A DNA stretch of 64,000 nucleotides from UBA8079 sp049601915 (GTDB lineage Bacteria; Pseudomonadota; Alphaproteobacteria; UBA6615), in contig JBMYRB010000002.1 of the NCBI GenBank assembly GCA_049601915.1, positions 434,001-498,000 of the forward strand, written 5' to 3'. The translations under genes were made by a program, and so were the position numbers. Within the stretch, counting starts at the first letter, position 1. The number at the start of each line of letters is the position of its first letter. Below, one piece after another: positions 25,322 to 33,708 of this stretch. The notes below the pieces were generated by a model. That model ran no database searches and was not told the origin of the DNA. It was given only the letters and a program-made list of their open reading frames with translations.

Positions 25322-26809
25322 ATGAAGATGCCTGAACCCGATGCCCAGACCCTCGCGCGACGCGAAGAGATCGTCGCGGAGATGCGCGCCATAGTGCCGG
25401 GTGAGGGGGTGATCGCCGACGAGACCGGCATGGCGGTCTATGAATCCGACGGGCTCACGGCCTACCGGCAGTTGCCGATGATCGTCGTCCTGCCCGAGAC
25501 GGTCGCCCAAATCTCCGCGATCATGCGCTACTGCACCGAGAACAACGTGAAGATCGTCCCGCGCGGGGCCGGCACGTCGCTGTCGGGCGGTGCGCTGCCG
25601 GCGGCCGATGCGATCACGCTGGGGCTCGGCAAGTTCAACCGGGTGCTCGAGATCGATTACGAAAATCGCTGCGCCGTCGTCCAGCCCGGGGTGACCAATC
25701 TCGGGATTACCCGCGCGGTCGAGGCGGATGGCTTCTACTATGCGCCGGATCCGTCGAGCCAGATTGCCTGCACCATCGGCGGCAACGTGGCGGAGAATTC
25801 GGGTGGCGTGCATTGCCTGAAATACGGCCTGACCACCAACAATATCCTCGGCATCGAGATGGTGCTGCCCGACGGCGCGATCCTGCGCCTCGGCGGCAAA
25901 CATATGGATTCCGAGGGTTATGACCTGCTGGGTTTGATGACCGGCTCGGAAGGCCTTCTGGGCGTAATCACGGAAGTGACGGTGCGAATCCTGCCCAAGC
26001 CGACCACGGCGCGCGCGTTGATGATCGGGTTCGAATCCAGCACTGCGGGCGGGCAATGTGTCGCCGATATCATCGGTGCGGGGATCATTCCCGGCGGGAT
26101 GGAGATGATGGACCGGCCCGCGATCAAGGCTGCCGAGGCGTTCGTGCAGGTCGGCTACCCGCTCGATGTCGAAGCGTTGCTGCTGGTGGAGCTCGACGGC
26201 CCTCCGGTGGAGGTCGACTACCTGATCGGCCGTGTGCGTGAGATCGCCGAGGGGCTGGGCGCGGTCTCGATCCGGGTGTCCGAGAATGAAGAGGAACGCA
26301 ACCAGTTCTGGGCGGGTCGCAAGGCCGCATTCCCCGCGATCGGCCGTCTGACACCCGATTACTACTGCATGGACGGCACGATCCCGCGCCACCGCCTGCC
26401 CGAAGTGCTTGAGCGGATGTCCGGCCTGTCGGAGAAATACGGGCTAGGTGTCGCCAATGTTTTCCATGCCGGCGACGGCAATCTGCACCCGCTTATCATG
26501 TATGACGCCAACAAGCCGGGCGAGCTCGACCGGGCGGAGAATTTCGGCTCCGATATTCTGCGCCTGTGTGTCGAGGTCGGCGGCGTTCTCACCGGCGAAC
26601 ATGGTGTGGGGGTCGAGAAGCGCGACCTGATGTCCGAAGTCTTCACCGACGACGACCTGAACCAGCAGATGCGGGTCAAGTGCGCCTTCGACCCCAACCA
26701 GCTGCTCAACCCGGGCAAGGTCTTCCCGACCCTGCACCGCTGCGCCGAGCTGGGGCGCATGCATATTCATCGTGGCCAGATGCCGTTCCCCGATTTGCCA
26801 CGTTTTTGA
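25322..26809 (+). CDS. glcD: Glycolate oxidase FAD-binding subunit GlcD
   Basis: 495 residues. FAD-binding PCMH domain (~50-230) with PRGAGTSLSGGALPAADAITLG (split ~79-100) and the GGNVAENSGGVHCLKYG phosphate-binding stretch. The C-terminal FAD-oxidase domain ends GEHGVGVEKRDLM and AFDPNQLLNPGKVFPTLHRC. The subunit oxidises glycolate to glyoxylate together with GlcE and the iron-sulfur GlcF at the membrane. Genes glcD-glcE-glcF follow with 8- and 3-base gaps, so this is an operon. No GlcC-type regulator is adjacent. Confidence 0.92.
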   Translation: MKMPEPDAQTLARREEIVAEMRAIVPGEGVIADETGMAVYESDGLTAYRQLPMIVVLPETVAQISAIMRYCTENNVKIVPRGAGTSLSGGALPAADAITLGLGKFNRVLEIDYENRCAVVQPGVTNLGITRAVEADGFYYAPDPSSQIACTIGGNVAENSGGVHCLKYGLTTNNILGIEMVLPDGAILRLGGKHMDSEGYDLLGLMTGSEGLLGVITEVTVRILPKPTTARALMIGFESSTAGGQCVADIIGAGIIPGGMEMMDRPAIKAAEAFVQVGYPLDVEALLLVELDGPPVEVDYLIGRVREIAEGLGAVSIRVSENEEERNQFWAGRKAAFPAIGRLTPDYYCMDGTIPRHRLPEVLERMSGLSEKYGLGVANVFHAGDGNLHPLIMYDANKPGELDRAENFGSDILRLCVEVGGVLTGEHGVGVEKRDLMSEVFTDDDLNQQMRVKCAFDPNQLLNPGKVFPTLHRCAELGRMHIHRGQMPFPDLPRF

Positions 26810-26817
26810 GTTCTGAG

Positions 26818-28026
26818 ATGGTAGAGACCCTCAAACCCGATACCACCAAACAGGTCGTCGAGGCGATTGGCTGGGCGACCGGCGAGGAAACGCCGCTCGA
26901 GATCGTCGGTACCGGAACCAAGCGCGGCTTTGGCCGGCCCATGGGCGGCGGTAACCGCACCATCGCCCACGCCCTCGATCTGTCCGGGCTTTCCGGCATC
27001 ACGCTCTATGAGCCCGAGGAGCTTGTTCTGTCGGCCTGGGCAGGTACGCCGCTGGCCGAGATCGAGGCGGCTGTTGCCGCAAAAGGTCAGATGCTGGCCT
27101 TCGAGCCGCCGCGTTTTGCGCGGCTCTACGGCGAAGAGGGCGGTACGCTGGGTGGCATGATCGCGTGCAATCTCGCCGGTCCGCGGCGGGTCAAGGCGGG
27201 CGCGGCGCGTGACCACATTCTGGGCATCGAGGCCGTGACCGGTCGCGGCGATCTGGTGAAGAGCGGCGGGCGGGTGGTCAAGAATGTGACGGGTTATGAT
27301 CTGTCGAAGCTGCTGACCGGATCCTTCGGCACCCTGGCGGCGATGACACAGATCACGATCAAGGTCCTGCCCGCGGCAGAGACCGAAGAAACAATTCTGG
27401 TCTCTGGCGCCGACGAGGTTGCCGCTGCCGACCTTATGTCTGCCGCACTCAACTCCAGCAACGAGGTTTCCGGTGCCGCGCATCTGCCCGTCGGTACGGC
27501 GTCGGTGCCGGGGCCGGTCACGGCATTTCGGATCGAAGGTTTTGCACCCTCGGTTGCCGCGCGTGGCGATGCGCTGCGCGACCTAGTGGAGGGACATGGC
27601 AGCGTCTCGACGCTTGCGCGTGAGGGCTCGCGCCCATTTTGGGGATCGGTGCGTGATGTCGAGGGATTGGGCGATGGAGACGCACCGCTCTGGCGGCTCT
27701 CGGTCACACCGGACAGGGCCGCCGAAATCGCAACGTCCATCGCGGCAAACCTCCCGGGCAAAACGCTCTATGACTGGGGCGGGGGCCTCGTTTGGTATGC
27801 GCTTGGTGATAGCGCGCCCGATGCGGGCGCAGCTGCGATACGCGGCGCGCTCGCGGCGAACGGCGGTGGCCACGCCACCCTCGTTCGCGCGTCCAGACAA
27901 ATGCGGCGCACACTCGAAGTGTTCGAGCCTCAGCCGGCACCTCTGGCGGCCCTGTCGGCCCGGGTAAAGGAAAGCTTCGACCCGCGCCATATCCTCAACC
28001 CCGGCCGCATGTATAGCGGGGTCTAG
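26818..28026 (+). CDS. glcE: Glycolate oxidase FAD-binding subunit GlcE
   Basis: 402 residues from ATG 26818 (MVETLKPDTTKQVVEA). A longer in-frame ORF starting at 26566 overlaps GlcD and is spurious. PCMH-type FAD domain: PLEIVGTGTKRGFGRPMGGG (~23-42) and GEEGGTLGGMIACNLAGPRRVKAG (split). C-terminal FDPRHILNPGRMYSGV is the family ending. Shorter than GlcD and thought to help assemble the oxidase. Confidence 0.92.
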   Translation: MVETLKPDTTKQVVEAIGWATGEETPLEIVGTGTKRGFGRPMGGGNRTIAHALDLSGLSGITLYEPEELVLSAWAGTPLAEIEAAVAAKGQMLAFEPPRFARLYGEEGGTLGGMIACNLAGPRRVKAGAARDHILGIEAVTGRGDLVKSGGRVVKNVTGYDLSKLLTGSFGTLAAMTQITIKVLPAAETEETILVSGADEVAAADLMSAALNSSNEVSGAAHLPVGTASVPGPVTAFRIEGFAPSVAARGDALRDLVEGHGSVSTLAREGSRPFWGSVRDVEGLGDGDAPLWRLSVTPDRAAEIATSIAANLPGKTLYDWGGGLVWYALGDSAPDAGAAAIRGALAANGGGHATLVRASRQMRRTLEVFEPQPAPLAALSARVKESFDPRHILNPGRMYSGV

Positions 28027-28029
28027 CCG

Positions 28030-29322
28030 ATGCAAACCCACTTCTCACTGGCCCAGCTCGCCGACCCCGATATCGCGGTCGCCAACGACATCCTCCGCGC
28101 GTGTGTGCATTGCGGCTTCTGCACCGCGACCTGCCCGACCTATGTGGAGTTGGGGGACGAACTCGACAGCCCGCGTGGGCGCATTTACCTGATGAAGCAG
28201 ATGCTGGAAGCCGACGCGCCGGCCGACGAGGAGACCGTCCGCCATGTGGACCGTTGCCTGTCCTGCCTGTCTTGCATGACCACCTGCCCGTCGGGCGTGC
28301 ACTACCAGCATCTAGTCGATCATGGCCGCAAGCATATCGAAGAGACCTATACCCGGCCCCTGTTCGACCGGATGATCCGCTGGGCCCTGGCCTGGTCGAT
28401 CCCCTATCCGCTGCGGTTTCGCGCTCTGCTGGCCGCCGCGTCCCTAGCCCGCCCGCTGCGTGGTCTCTTCCGGGGACGGACCCGCGCCATGCTGGAACTC
28501 GCGCCGACCAATCTCGGGCCGCCGTCACCAGTGGACGTGCCCCAGGTCATCCCCGCGGAAGGCACGCGCCGTGGGCGCGTGGCATTGCTGAACGGCTGCG
28601 CCCAGACGGTCATTGCGCCGCAGATCAACGAGGCGACCGTGCGCCTGCTGACCCGGCTCGGGGTCGAGGTTGTGGTAGCCGACGGTGCCGGCTGCTGCGG
28701 CTCGCTCGTGCATCACATGGGCAAGGTCGAAGCCTCCCATGCGCAAGCCGCGGCGAACATCGACGCCTGGCTCGCCGAAGCCGATGGCGACGGGCTGGAT
28801 GCCATCATCATCAACACCAGCGGCTGCGGCACGCAGGTCAAGGATTACGGCTTCATGTTCCGCGAGGATGCCGTCTATGCCGACAAGGCGGCCCGGGTGG
28901 CGGAACTGACCAATGACGTCAGCGAGTATCTGGCCGCCCTGGAGCCCGAGTTGTCCCCAGTCGCCGATATTCCAGAACTGCGCGTGACCTATCATTCGGC
29001 TTGCTCGATGCAGCATGGTCAGCAAATCCGCACGCCGCCCGAGGCGCTGCTCGCGGCCGCCGGGTTTACGGTGCGCGAACCGGGCGAGGGGCACCTGTGC
29101 TGCGGATCGGCCGGCACCTACAACATCCTGCAGCCAGAGATCGCAGGGCGCCTGCGTGATCGCAAGGCAGCCAACATCGCTCGCACCACGCCCGAAGTGG
29201 TGGCGACCGGCAACATCGGCTGTATCACCCAGCTTGCCGGCGCGCTGGACGCGCCCGTGCTCCATACGGTGGAGTTGCTCGATTGGGCGACCGGTGGCCC
29301 GAAGCCGAAAAATCTCGACTAG
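28030..29322 (+). CDS. glcF: Glycolate oxidase iron-sulfur subunit GlcF
   Basis: 430 residues. Two [4Fe-4S] motifs: CVHCGFCTATCP (~24-35) and CLSCLSCMTTCPSG (~76-89). Two CCG cysteine-rich repeats follow: CCGSLVHHMG (~222-231) and HLCCGSAGTYN (~355-365). It passes electrons from GlcD/E to the respiratory chain. Starts three bases after glcE. Confidence 0.93.
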   Translation: MQTHFSLAQLADPDIAVANDILRACVHCGFCTATCPTYVELGDELDSPRGRIYLMKQMLEADAPADEETVRHVDRCLSCLSCMTTCPSGVHYQHLVDHGRKHIEETYTRPLFDRMIRWALAWSIPYPLRFRALLAAASLARPLRGLFRGRTRAMLELAPTNLGPPSPVDVPQVIPAEGTRRGRVALLNGCAQTVIAPQINEATVRLLTRLGVEVVVADGAGCCGSLVHHMGKVEASHAQAAANIDAWLAEADGDGLDAIIINTSGCGTQVKDYGFMFREDAVYADKAARVAELTNDVSEYLAALEPELSPVADIPELRVTYHSACSMQHGQQIRTPPEALLAAAGFTVREPGEGHLCCGSAGTYNILQPEIAGRLRDRKAANIARTTPEVVATGNIGCITQLAGALDAPVLHTVELLDWATGGPKPKNLD

Positions 29323-29328
29323 GCCGGC

Positions 29329-29751
29329 CTAGCCCTTCGGCGCGCGTTCCCACACGATCGTGGCAGTCGATGTGCCGTCGCCACCCTTGCCCGTCAGGAC
29401 CATGCGGTCGCCCTGATGGTCGATCTCGCGGGTGCGGTCGTTGCCGACGAAGTTTTCGTTCAGCGCATGGGCGATATGGTGGGTGACAGTGTTGCCATCG
29501 AGGGACCATCGGCCGGCATAATTCAGATAGGTATCGAACATCCGCGCCTTGTCGGCGTCCGTCGCGTCGGCCGTGGGCGAGAAGTCGCGTGTGCCCCAGC
29601 GGGTGATGGCACTCATATGTCCGTCGGCGGTGTACATGATGATGCCGCTGGGTTCCGGCCCCTGATGCTGCACGCGCGCGCCGTCGGGGTCGTCACGATA
29701 AGTGTCCACGAGATACCAGGTGCCGATGATGTCGTCGGGGGTGAGAGCCAT
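29329..29751 (-). CDS. Lipocalin-like domain protein
   Basis: 140 residues from ATG 29751 (MALTPDDIIGTWYLVDTYRDD). An alternative in-frame ATG at 29787 has a better AGGAA site and adds 12 residues. The lipocalin-like start IIGTWYLV, SGIIMYTADGHMSAIT and WSLDGNTVTHHIAHALNENFVGNDRTREI (split) match a family of bacterial single-barrel proteins that bind small hydrophobic ligands or occur in polyketide clusters. No signal peptide, so cytoplasmic. It converges with glcF, six bases apart. Confidence 0.72.
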   Translation of the reverse strand: MALTPDDIIGTWYLVDTYRDDPDGARVQHQGPEPSGIIMYTADGHMSAITRWGTRDFSPTADATDADKARMFDTYLNYAGRWSLDGNTVTHHIAHALNENFVGNDRTREIDHQGDRMVLTGKGGDGTSTATIVWERAPKG

Positions 29752-29857
29752 AAGTGCGTGTCCTGAATGAAAATGCGTCGGGGTCATTATAGAGTTCCTG
29801 CGCGATGCACGAAGCTGTGACTGGCCGGTTGGGCGGCGGTCAGGAACACTCCAGGCC

Positions 29858-30106
29858 ATGTTACGAACCGTCTCGCTTTTTCTGCTTCTGATTGCTGCCG
29901 GTCCCGCAGGGGCCGACGACTGGCCTGCGTTCCGTCTCGACCCGTCCCACGGCGCGTGGGCAGGAACTATAGTTCCTGCGATAATCGTTGGCTTCCGGGG
30001 CTCGACTTTTGCGACCGCACACCCGATATTTCATGCATCACCTAGTTTGAATTTCTCTCGCCGGAATGTCGTTCCATGTCTCAGGCACTTGGCCGAAAAC
30101 AGCTAA
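29858..30106 (+). other. Short ORF with signal peptide, probable gene remnant
   Basis: 82 codons starting MLRTVSLFLLLIAAGPAGADD, a good export signal with an AxA-type cut. After WPAFRLDPSHGAWAG the sequence loses protein character at the 20-bp palindrome and runs on to overlap the MFS start. I do not recognise a family. It may be the surviving 5' end of a deleted exported protein. Confidence 0.25.
29960..29979. promoter_or_regulatory. Perfect 20-bp palindrome, candidate operator
   Basis: GCAGGAACTA followed by its exact inverse. Half-sites of the same AGGAAC/GTTCCT type also occur at 29794-29799 and 29842-29847. It lies about 100 bases before the MFS start and between divergent genes, which fits a dimeric regulator site. 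No regulator gene is adjacent. Confidence 0.45.
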
Positions 30107-31287
30107 TAGTGATGGGCGCGGGCGCAGGCCTGCTCGCCGTCGCACTGGGTGTGCGCCAAGGCATGGGTTTCTTCCTGGTGCCGATGACGGTCGACCTCGA
30201 ATGGAGCCGGGAGCTCTTCGGCCTCGCGATGGCGGTTCAGAACCTGATCTGGGGGGCTTTCCAGCCGCTCGCGGGCGGGCTTGCCGACCGCTACGGCTCT
30301 GGCAAGGTCATCATGGGCGGCGGTGCGCTTTATGCCTTGGGTGTGGTGAGCATGGCGAGTGCCGTGACACCGACGGAGTTGCTGATTTCTGGCGGTGTGC
30401 TTATTGGTCTGGGCATGAGCGGCGCGGGAATTTCCGTGGTGTATGGCGCGGTCGCGCGTCTCGTGGTGCCCGAGAAACGAACCTATGCATTGGCCATCGT
30501 CAGTACCATCGGTGCACTGGGGCCCTTTGTGCTGCCCAAAGTTACCCAGGTCGTGATCGGGGGTTTTGGCTGGGAATGGTCGCTGCTGGCGACCGCGGCG
30601 GTTGTAGCCTTGATGATCCCGCTTGGCGGCATGATGCGCGGGAAAGCGATTGACGAAGAAAGTGCCACACCCCAGAGCTGGTCTCAGGCGCTGGGTGAAG
30701 CACGCAAGAGCCGCGGCTATCTATTGTTGGTGGCCGGTTTTTTCGTATGCGGTTTCCACGTGACCTTCATCGGGACCCATCTGCCGGGATTTGTTGCCTG
30801 GTGTGGTCTTGCGGTCGGCGTTGGCGGGACGGCGCTGACTGTCATCGGCGGCGGCAATATCCTCGGCACCTACCTTGCCGGTGTCTTGAGCAATCGCTTC
30901 CGCCAGAAGAATCTACTCAGCCTAATCTATCTCGCGCGTGCGCTGCTCATCGCTTGGCTGATGTTGATGCCCAAGACTGAAATGACGATCTACATCTTCT
31001 CCGGCGTGTTCGGCCTGCTTTGGCTGTCAACGGTGCCCCTGACCAGCGGCGTGGTGGCCAAGATGTTCGGCGCACGCCATCTCGGCATGCTGTTCGGGCT
31101 GGTGTTCTTCAGTCACCAGATCGGCGCGTTCCTCGGTGCCTGGCTCGGCGGCCTGAATTTCGATGTGACCGGCGACTATAATGCGGTCTGGTACACATCG
31201 ATCCTGCTGGGTCTGCTGGCGGCGGCGCTCCACTGGCCGATCCGCGATGAGCCGGTCGAGCGGCTGTTGTCAGCGCAGTCGGCCTGA
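30076..31287 (+). CDS. MFS transporter (monocarboxylate/oxalate-formate-like)
   Basis: 403 residues, about twelve membrane segments. Begins RKQLIVMGAGAGLLAVALGVRQGMGFFLVPM; loop motif GGLADRYGSGKVIMGG (~73-88) is the MFS inter-segment signature. SGVVAKMFGARHLGMLFGLVFFSHQIGAFLGAWLGG (split) resembles putative monocarboxylate carriers. Substrate unknown. The ribosome site is weak (GGAA). A palindromic candidate operator lies upstream. Confidence 0.85.
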   Translation: MSQALGRKQLIVMGAGAGLLAVALGVRQGMGFFLVPMTVDLEWSRELFGLAMAVQNLIWGAFQPLAGGLADRYGSGKVIMGGGALYALGVVSMASAVTPTELLISGGVLIGLGMSGAGISVVYGAVARLVVPEKRTYALAIVSTIGALGPFVLPKVTQVVIGGFGWEWSLLATAAVVALMIPLGGMMRGKAIDEESATPQSWSQALGEARKSRGYLLLVAGFFVCGFHVTFIGTHLPGFVAWCGLAVGVGGTALTVIGGGNILGTYLAGVLSNRFRQKNLLSLIYLARALLIAWLMLMPKTEMTIYIFSGVFGLLWLSTVPLTSGVVAKMFGARHLGMLFGLVFFSHQIGAFLGAWLGGLNFDVTGDYNAVWYTSILLGLLAAALHWPIRDEPVERLLSAQSA

Positions 31288-31436
31288 TTACACCCGGTTT
31301 TCCGAGCTCTAACACCGCAGCAGCCAGTTTATTCCGTTTCGCCGTTTTCAAGCAGCCGTGACTTGTTTTCGCGTGCGCGCATCCCCATCGTATGGGTACG
31401 GCGCATGGATTTGCGCAGGCACGAACGGAGAATGAC

Positions 31437-32414
31437 ATGCTGGTTAAGGTGAAGCAGCGCTGGGAGCTGCCCGAGAGCGCGGTCACACCCGAGGACATTT
31501 ATCTCAATCGCCGCCAGATCGTGAAAGCGCTGGGTATCGCCCCCGCCGTTGCGGCGTCCGCGAGCGTGCTGCCTTCCGGTATGGCGATGGCCGCGACGGA
31601 CCCGTCCGCCAGTCTCTACCCGGTGCCGCGCAACGAGAAGTACACGGTCGAACGCCCGCTGACGTCGGAGAAAGAAGCCACCACCTACAACAATTTCTAT
31701 GAGTTCGGTTCCCACAAGCAGATTTCGCACGCAGCCCAGCGGCTGGAGACCCGCTCGTGGAACATCATTATCGACGGCATGGTCGAGAAGGAGTTCGAGA
31801 TCGGGATCGAAGATCTGTTGAAGCAGGTCCAGCTCGAGGAGCGGGTCTACCGTTTTCGCTGCGTCGAGGCCTGGGCCATGACGGTGCCGTGGTCCGGATT
31901 TCCGATGAAGCAGTTGGTCGATCTGGCCAAGCCGACCTCAGGTGCCAAGTATGTGATGATGCAGACGATCGCCGAGAGCAAGGCGGAGATGCCCGGTCTG
32001 CGTCAGTTCTGGTATCCGTGGCCTTATCAGGAAGGCCTGACCATGGAAGAGGCGACCAACGATCTTGCCTTTATGGTCACGGGCCTCTACGGCAAGCCGG
32101 TGCCGCCTCAGAATGGTGCGCCCCTGCGGTTGGCAGTACCGTGGAAGTACGGCTTCAAGTCGATCAAGTCGATCATCCGCTTCTCGTTCACGGACAAGCA
32201 GCCCAAGACCTTCTGGGAGTCGCTGCAGGACAAGGAGTATGGCTTCTGGGCCAACGTCAATCCGGAGATTGACCATCCGCGCTGGAGCCAGGCCACCGAG
32301 TGGCAACTGGGCGGCCGCCAGAGCGATCGGGTTCCGACGCGGCTCTACAACGGCTATGGCGAGTTTGTGGCGGGCATGTATCCGGCCGATGCGGGCGATT
32401 CCTACTTCCGCTAG
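31437..32414 (+). CDS. msrP: Protein-methionine-sulfoxide reductase catalytic subunit MsrP
   Basis: 325 residues from ATG 31437 (GGAG upstream). A Tat-like leader with NRRQIVKALGIAPA and a hydrophobic stretch marks export with bound cofactor. The sulfite-oxidase fold has the molybdopterin ligand Cys in YRFRCVEAWAMTVPWSG (~136-152). It reduces methionine sulfoxide in periplasmic proteins and normally takes electrons from the membrane haem protein MsrQ. No msrQ is adjacent, since the next gene is a convergent lysR over 330 bases away. Confidence 0.92.
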   Translation: MLVKVKQRWELPESAVTPEDIYLNRRQIVKALGIAPAVAASASVLPSGMAMAATDPSASLYPVPRNEKYTVERPLTSEKEATTYNNFYEFGSHKQISHAAQRLETRSWNIIIDGMVEKEFEIGIEDLLKQVQLEERVYRFRCVEAWAMTVPWSGFPMKQLVDLAKPTSGAKYVMMQTIAESKAEMPGLRQFWYPWPYQEGLTMEEATNDLAFMVTGLYGKPVPPQNGAPLRLAVPWKYGFKSIKSIIRFSFTDKQPKTFWESLQDKEYGFWANVNPEIDHPRWSQATEWQLGGRQSDRVPTRLYNGYGEFVAGMYPADAGDSYFR

Positions 32415-32481
32415 TCGTGGACGCACCGTCGCGTGCGCACCTGTTCAAGCGGCGCATCGCCTGAGTGAGCAAAACCGATAT

Positions 32482-32515
32482 CCGAAAAATAAAGCCGGGC
32501 CACGAAGGGCCCGGC
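32482..32515 (-). terminator. Rho-independent terminator, minus strand
   Basis: Perfect 8-bp stem GCCGGGCC / GGCCCGGC (32515-32508 with 32501-32494), loop CTTCGT, followed on the minus strand by TTTATTTTT. It ends either lysR read-through or a separate small RNA. Confidence 0.82.
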
Positions 32516-32630
32516 AGTTGAACAGGGAGGGGTTACGTCTTGGGAGACGCTGAGGCCATGTTCGGCGACCTCGAGGCCAACTGGTTTACTGGGAGGGACA
32601 AGCCAGCGGCGTGGTGCGTGTTGCACCGTG
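32482..32630 (-). ncRNA. Candidate small RNA or lysR 3'-UTR RNA with CCUCCC motifs
   Basis: Reading the minus strand: hairpin GGTGC/GCACC (32627-32613), a loose hairpin with CCCTCCC in its loop (32597-32591), a six-pair hairpin GAGGTC/GGCCTC, a five-pair hairpin CGTCT/AGACG, an unpaired CCCCTCCC (32532-32525) and a strong terminator ending 32482. No ORF fits. The 5' end is uncertain; TATCTA/TATTTC -10-like boxes lie near 32645-32636, or the RNA may be cut from lysR mRNA. The layout resembles the candidate at 1841 and known alphaproteobacterial anti-SD sRNAs. Confidence 0.42.
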
Positions 32631-32670
32631 TATACGAAATAGATAGTGCGCCTATGCTCCTAAGAGGAGG

Positions 32671-32740
32671 CCGCCAAACCGTTAACCAGATATGCGTGAA
32701 ACGCATGCCTTGAAACTGTGTTATTTCAAGTGCTTGGCGG
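32671..32740. repeat. Branched inverted-repeat structure just after lysR
   Basis: Outer arms CCGCCAA (32671-32677) and TTGGCGG (32734-32740) enclose two hairpins, ATGCGT-gaa-ACGCAT (32692-32706) and CTTGAAA/TTTCAAG (32709-32730). A further CTCCT/AGGAG hairpin lies at 32657-32669. It begins 12 bases after the lysR stop and may protect the mRNA 3' end or be part of the RNA element downstream. Confidence 0.55.
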
Positions 32741-32751
32741 AAACCTGAATT

Positions 32752-33651
32752 CTAGAACCGGGTTTCGGAGACCTTGCGGAGCAGAAAATCCCGGAAAACG
32801 GCGATTCTCTGGGAACTGCGCATTTCCTCAGGATATACGAAATATGCATCGTTTCCCGGTCCCTCGAGCTCCGGCAGGATTCGTACCAGATTCTTGGCTT
32901 CACGGGCCAGAAAATCCGGTAATCCCGCCACGCCGATCCCGGCTTCGACCGCGCGGAACATCGCATACAGGTTATTCAGGGTCAGAATTTTGTGCGGTTC
33001 CTCATTGGTCGCGTCGCGCACCGCATTCAGGAGCCAGTTGATGTTGGGCGCAGGCACAGCGACATCCTCGCCATAGACCACGAGGTCGTGGTTCGCGAGG
33101 TCCCTGACCTTCTCGGGCATGCCCCGGGCCTGCAAATAGTCCGGCGATGCGAACACATGGGTGTGGACCCGGGTGAGGCGGCGCTGGATCAGGTCACCCT
33201 GGGTCGGCGGGGTCAGCCGGATCGCGCAATCGGCCTCACGCATGGACACATCGAGCTCTTCATCGGTGGTGATCAGGTTCACCTCGACATCCGGGTACAT
33301 GTCGATGAACTCGTTGATGCGTGGCGTCAGCCAAAGCGACCCCAGCCCCACCGTTGTGGCAATCTTCAGTTCCCCTTGTGGCCGCTCTTGGGAATCCGTG
33401 AGACGGGCCTCGACCATGGTGAGCTTGGCGAACACGTCATGCACGGTTCGATAGAGCAGCTCGCCCTGTTCGGTGAGGATCAGGCCCCGGGCATGGCGGT
33501 GAAACAGGCGTGAGCCCAAGCTGTCTTCCAGCGAACTGATCTGGCGGCTAACCGCGGACTGGCTCAGATGCAGGGCCTCGCCCGCATGGGTAAAGCTACC
33601 GGCGTCCGCGACGGCATGGAATATCCGCAGTTTGTCCCAATCCATGGCCAT
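32752..33651 (-). CDS. LysR family transcriptional regulator
   Basis: 299 residues. N-terminal winged helix-turn-helix: LRIFHAVADAGSFTHAGEALHLSQSAVSRQISSLE (split ~8-42). The C-terminal substrate-binding fold (~95-295) senses an unknown small molecule. Start is ATG 33651 or the second ATG at 33645. It is next to trxB in the same direction, 57 bases downstream of it. It is convergent with msrP, so control of msrP is not implied. Confidence 0.9.
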   Translation of the reverse strand: MAMDWDKLRIFHAVADAGSFTHAGEALHLSQSAVSRQISSLEDSLGSRLFHRHARGLILTEQGELLYRTVHDVFAKLTMVEARLTDSQERPQGELKIATTVGLGSLWLTPRINEFIDMYPDVEVNLITTDEELDVSMREADCAIRLTPPTQGDLIQRRLTRVHTHVFASPDYLQARGMPEKVRDLANHDLVVYGEDVAVPAPNINWLLNAVRDATNEEPHKILTLNNLYAMFRAVEAGIGVAGLPDFLAREAKNLVRILPELEGPGNDAYFVYPEEMRSSQRIAVFRDFLLRKVSETRF

Positions 33652-33708
33652 GTGACCGTTCCCCCAAGCATCGCCCCACGGGGGGCGTGCGCGCTGCGTG
33701 TGCGCTGT

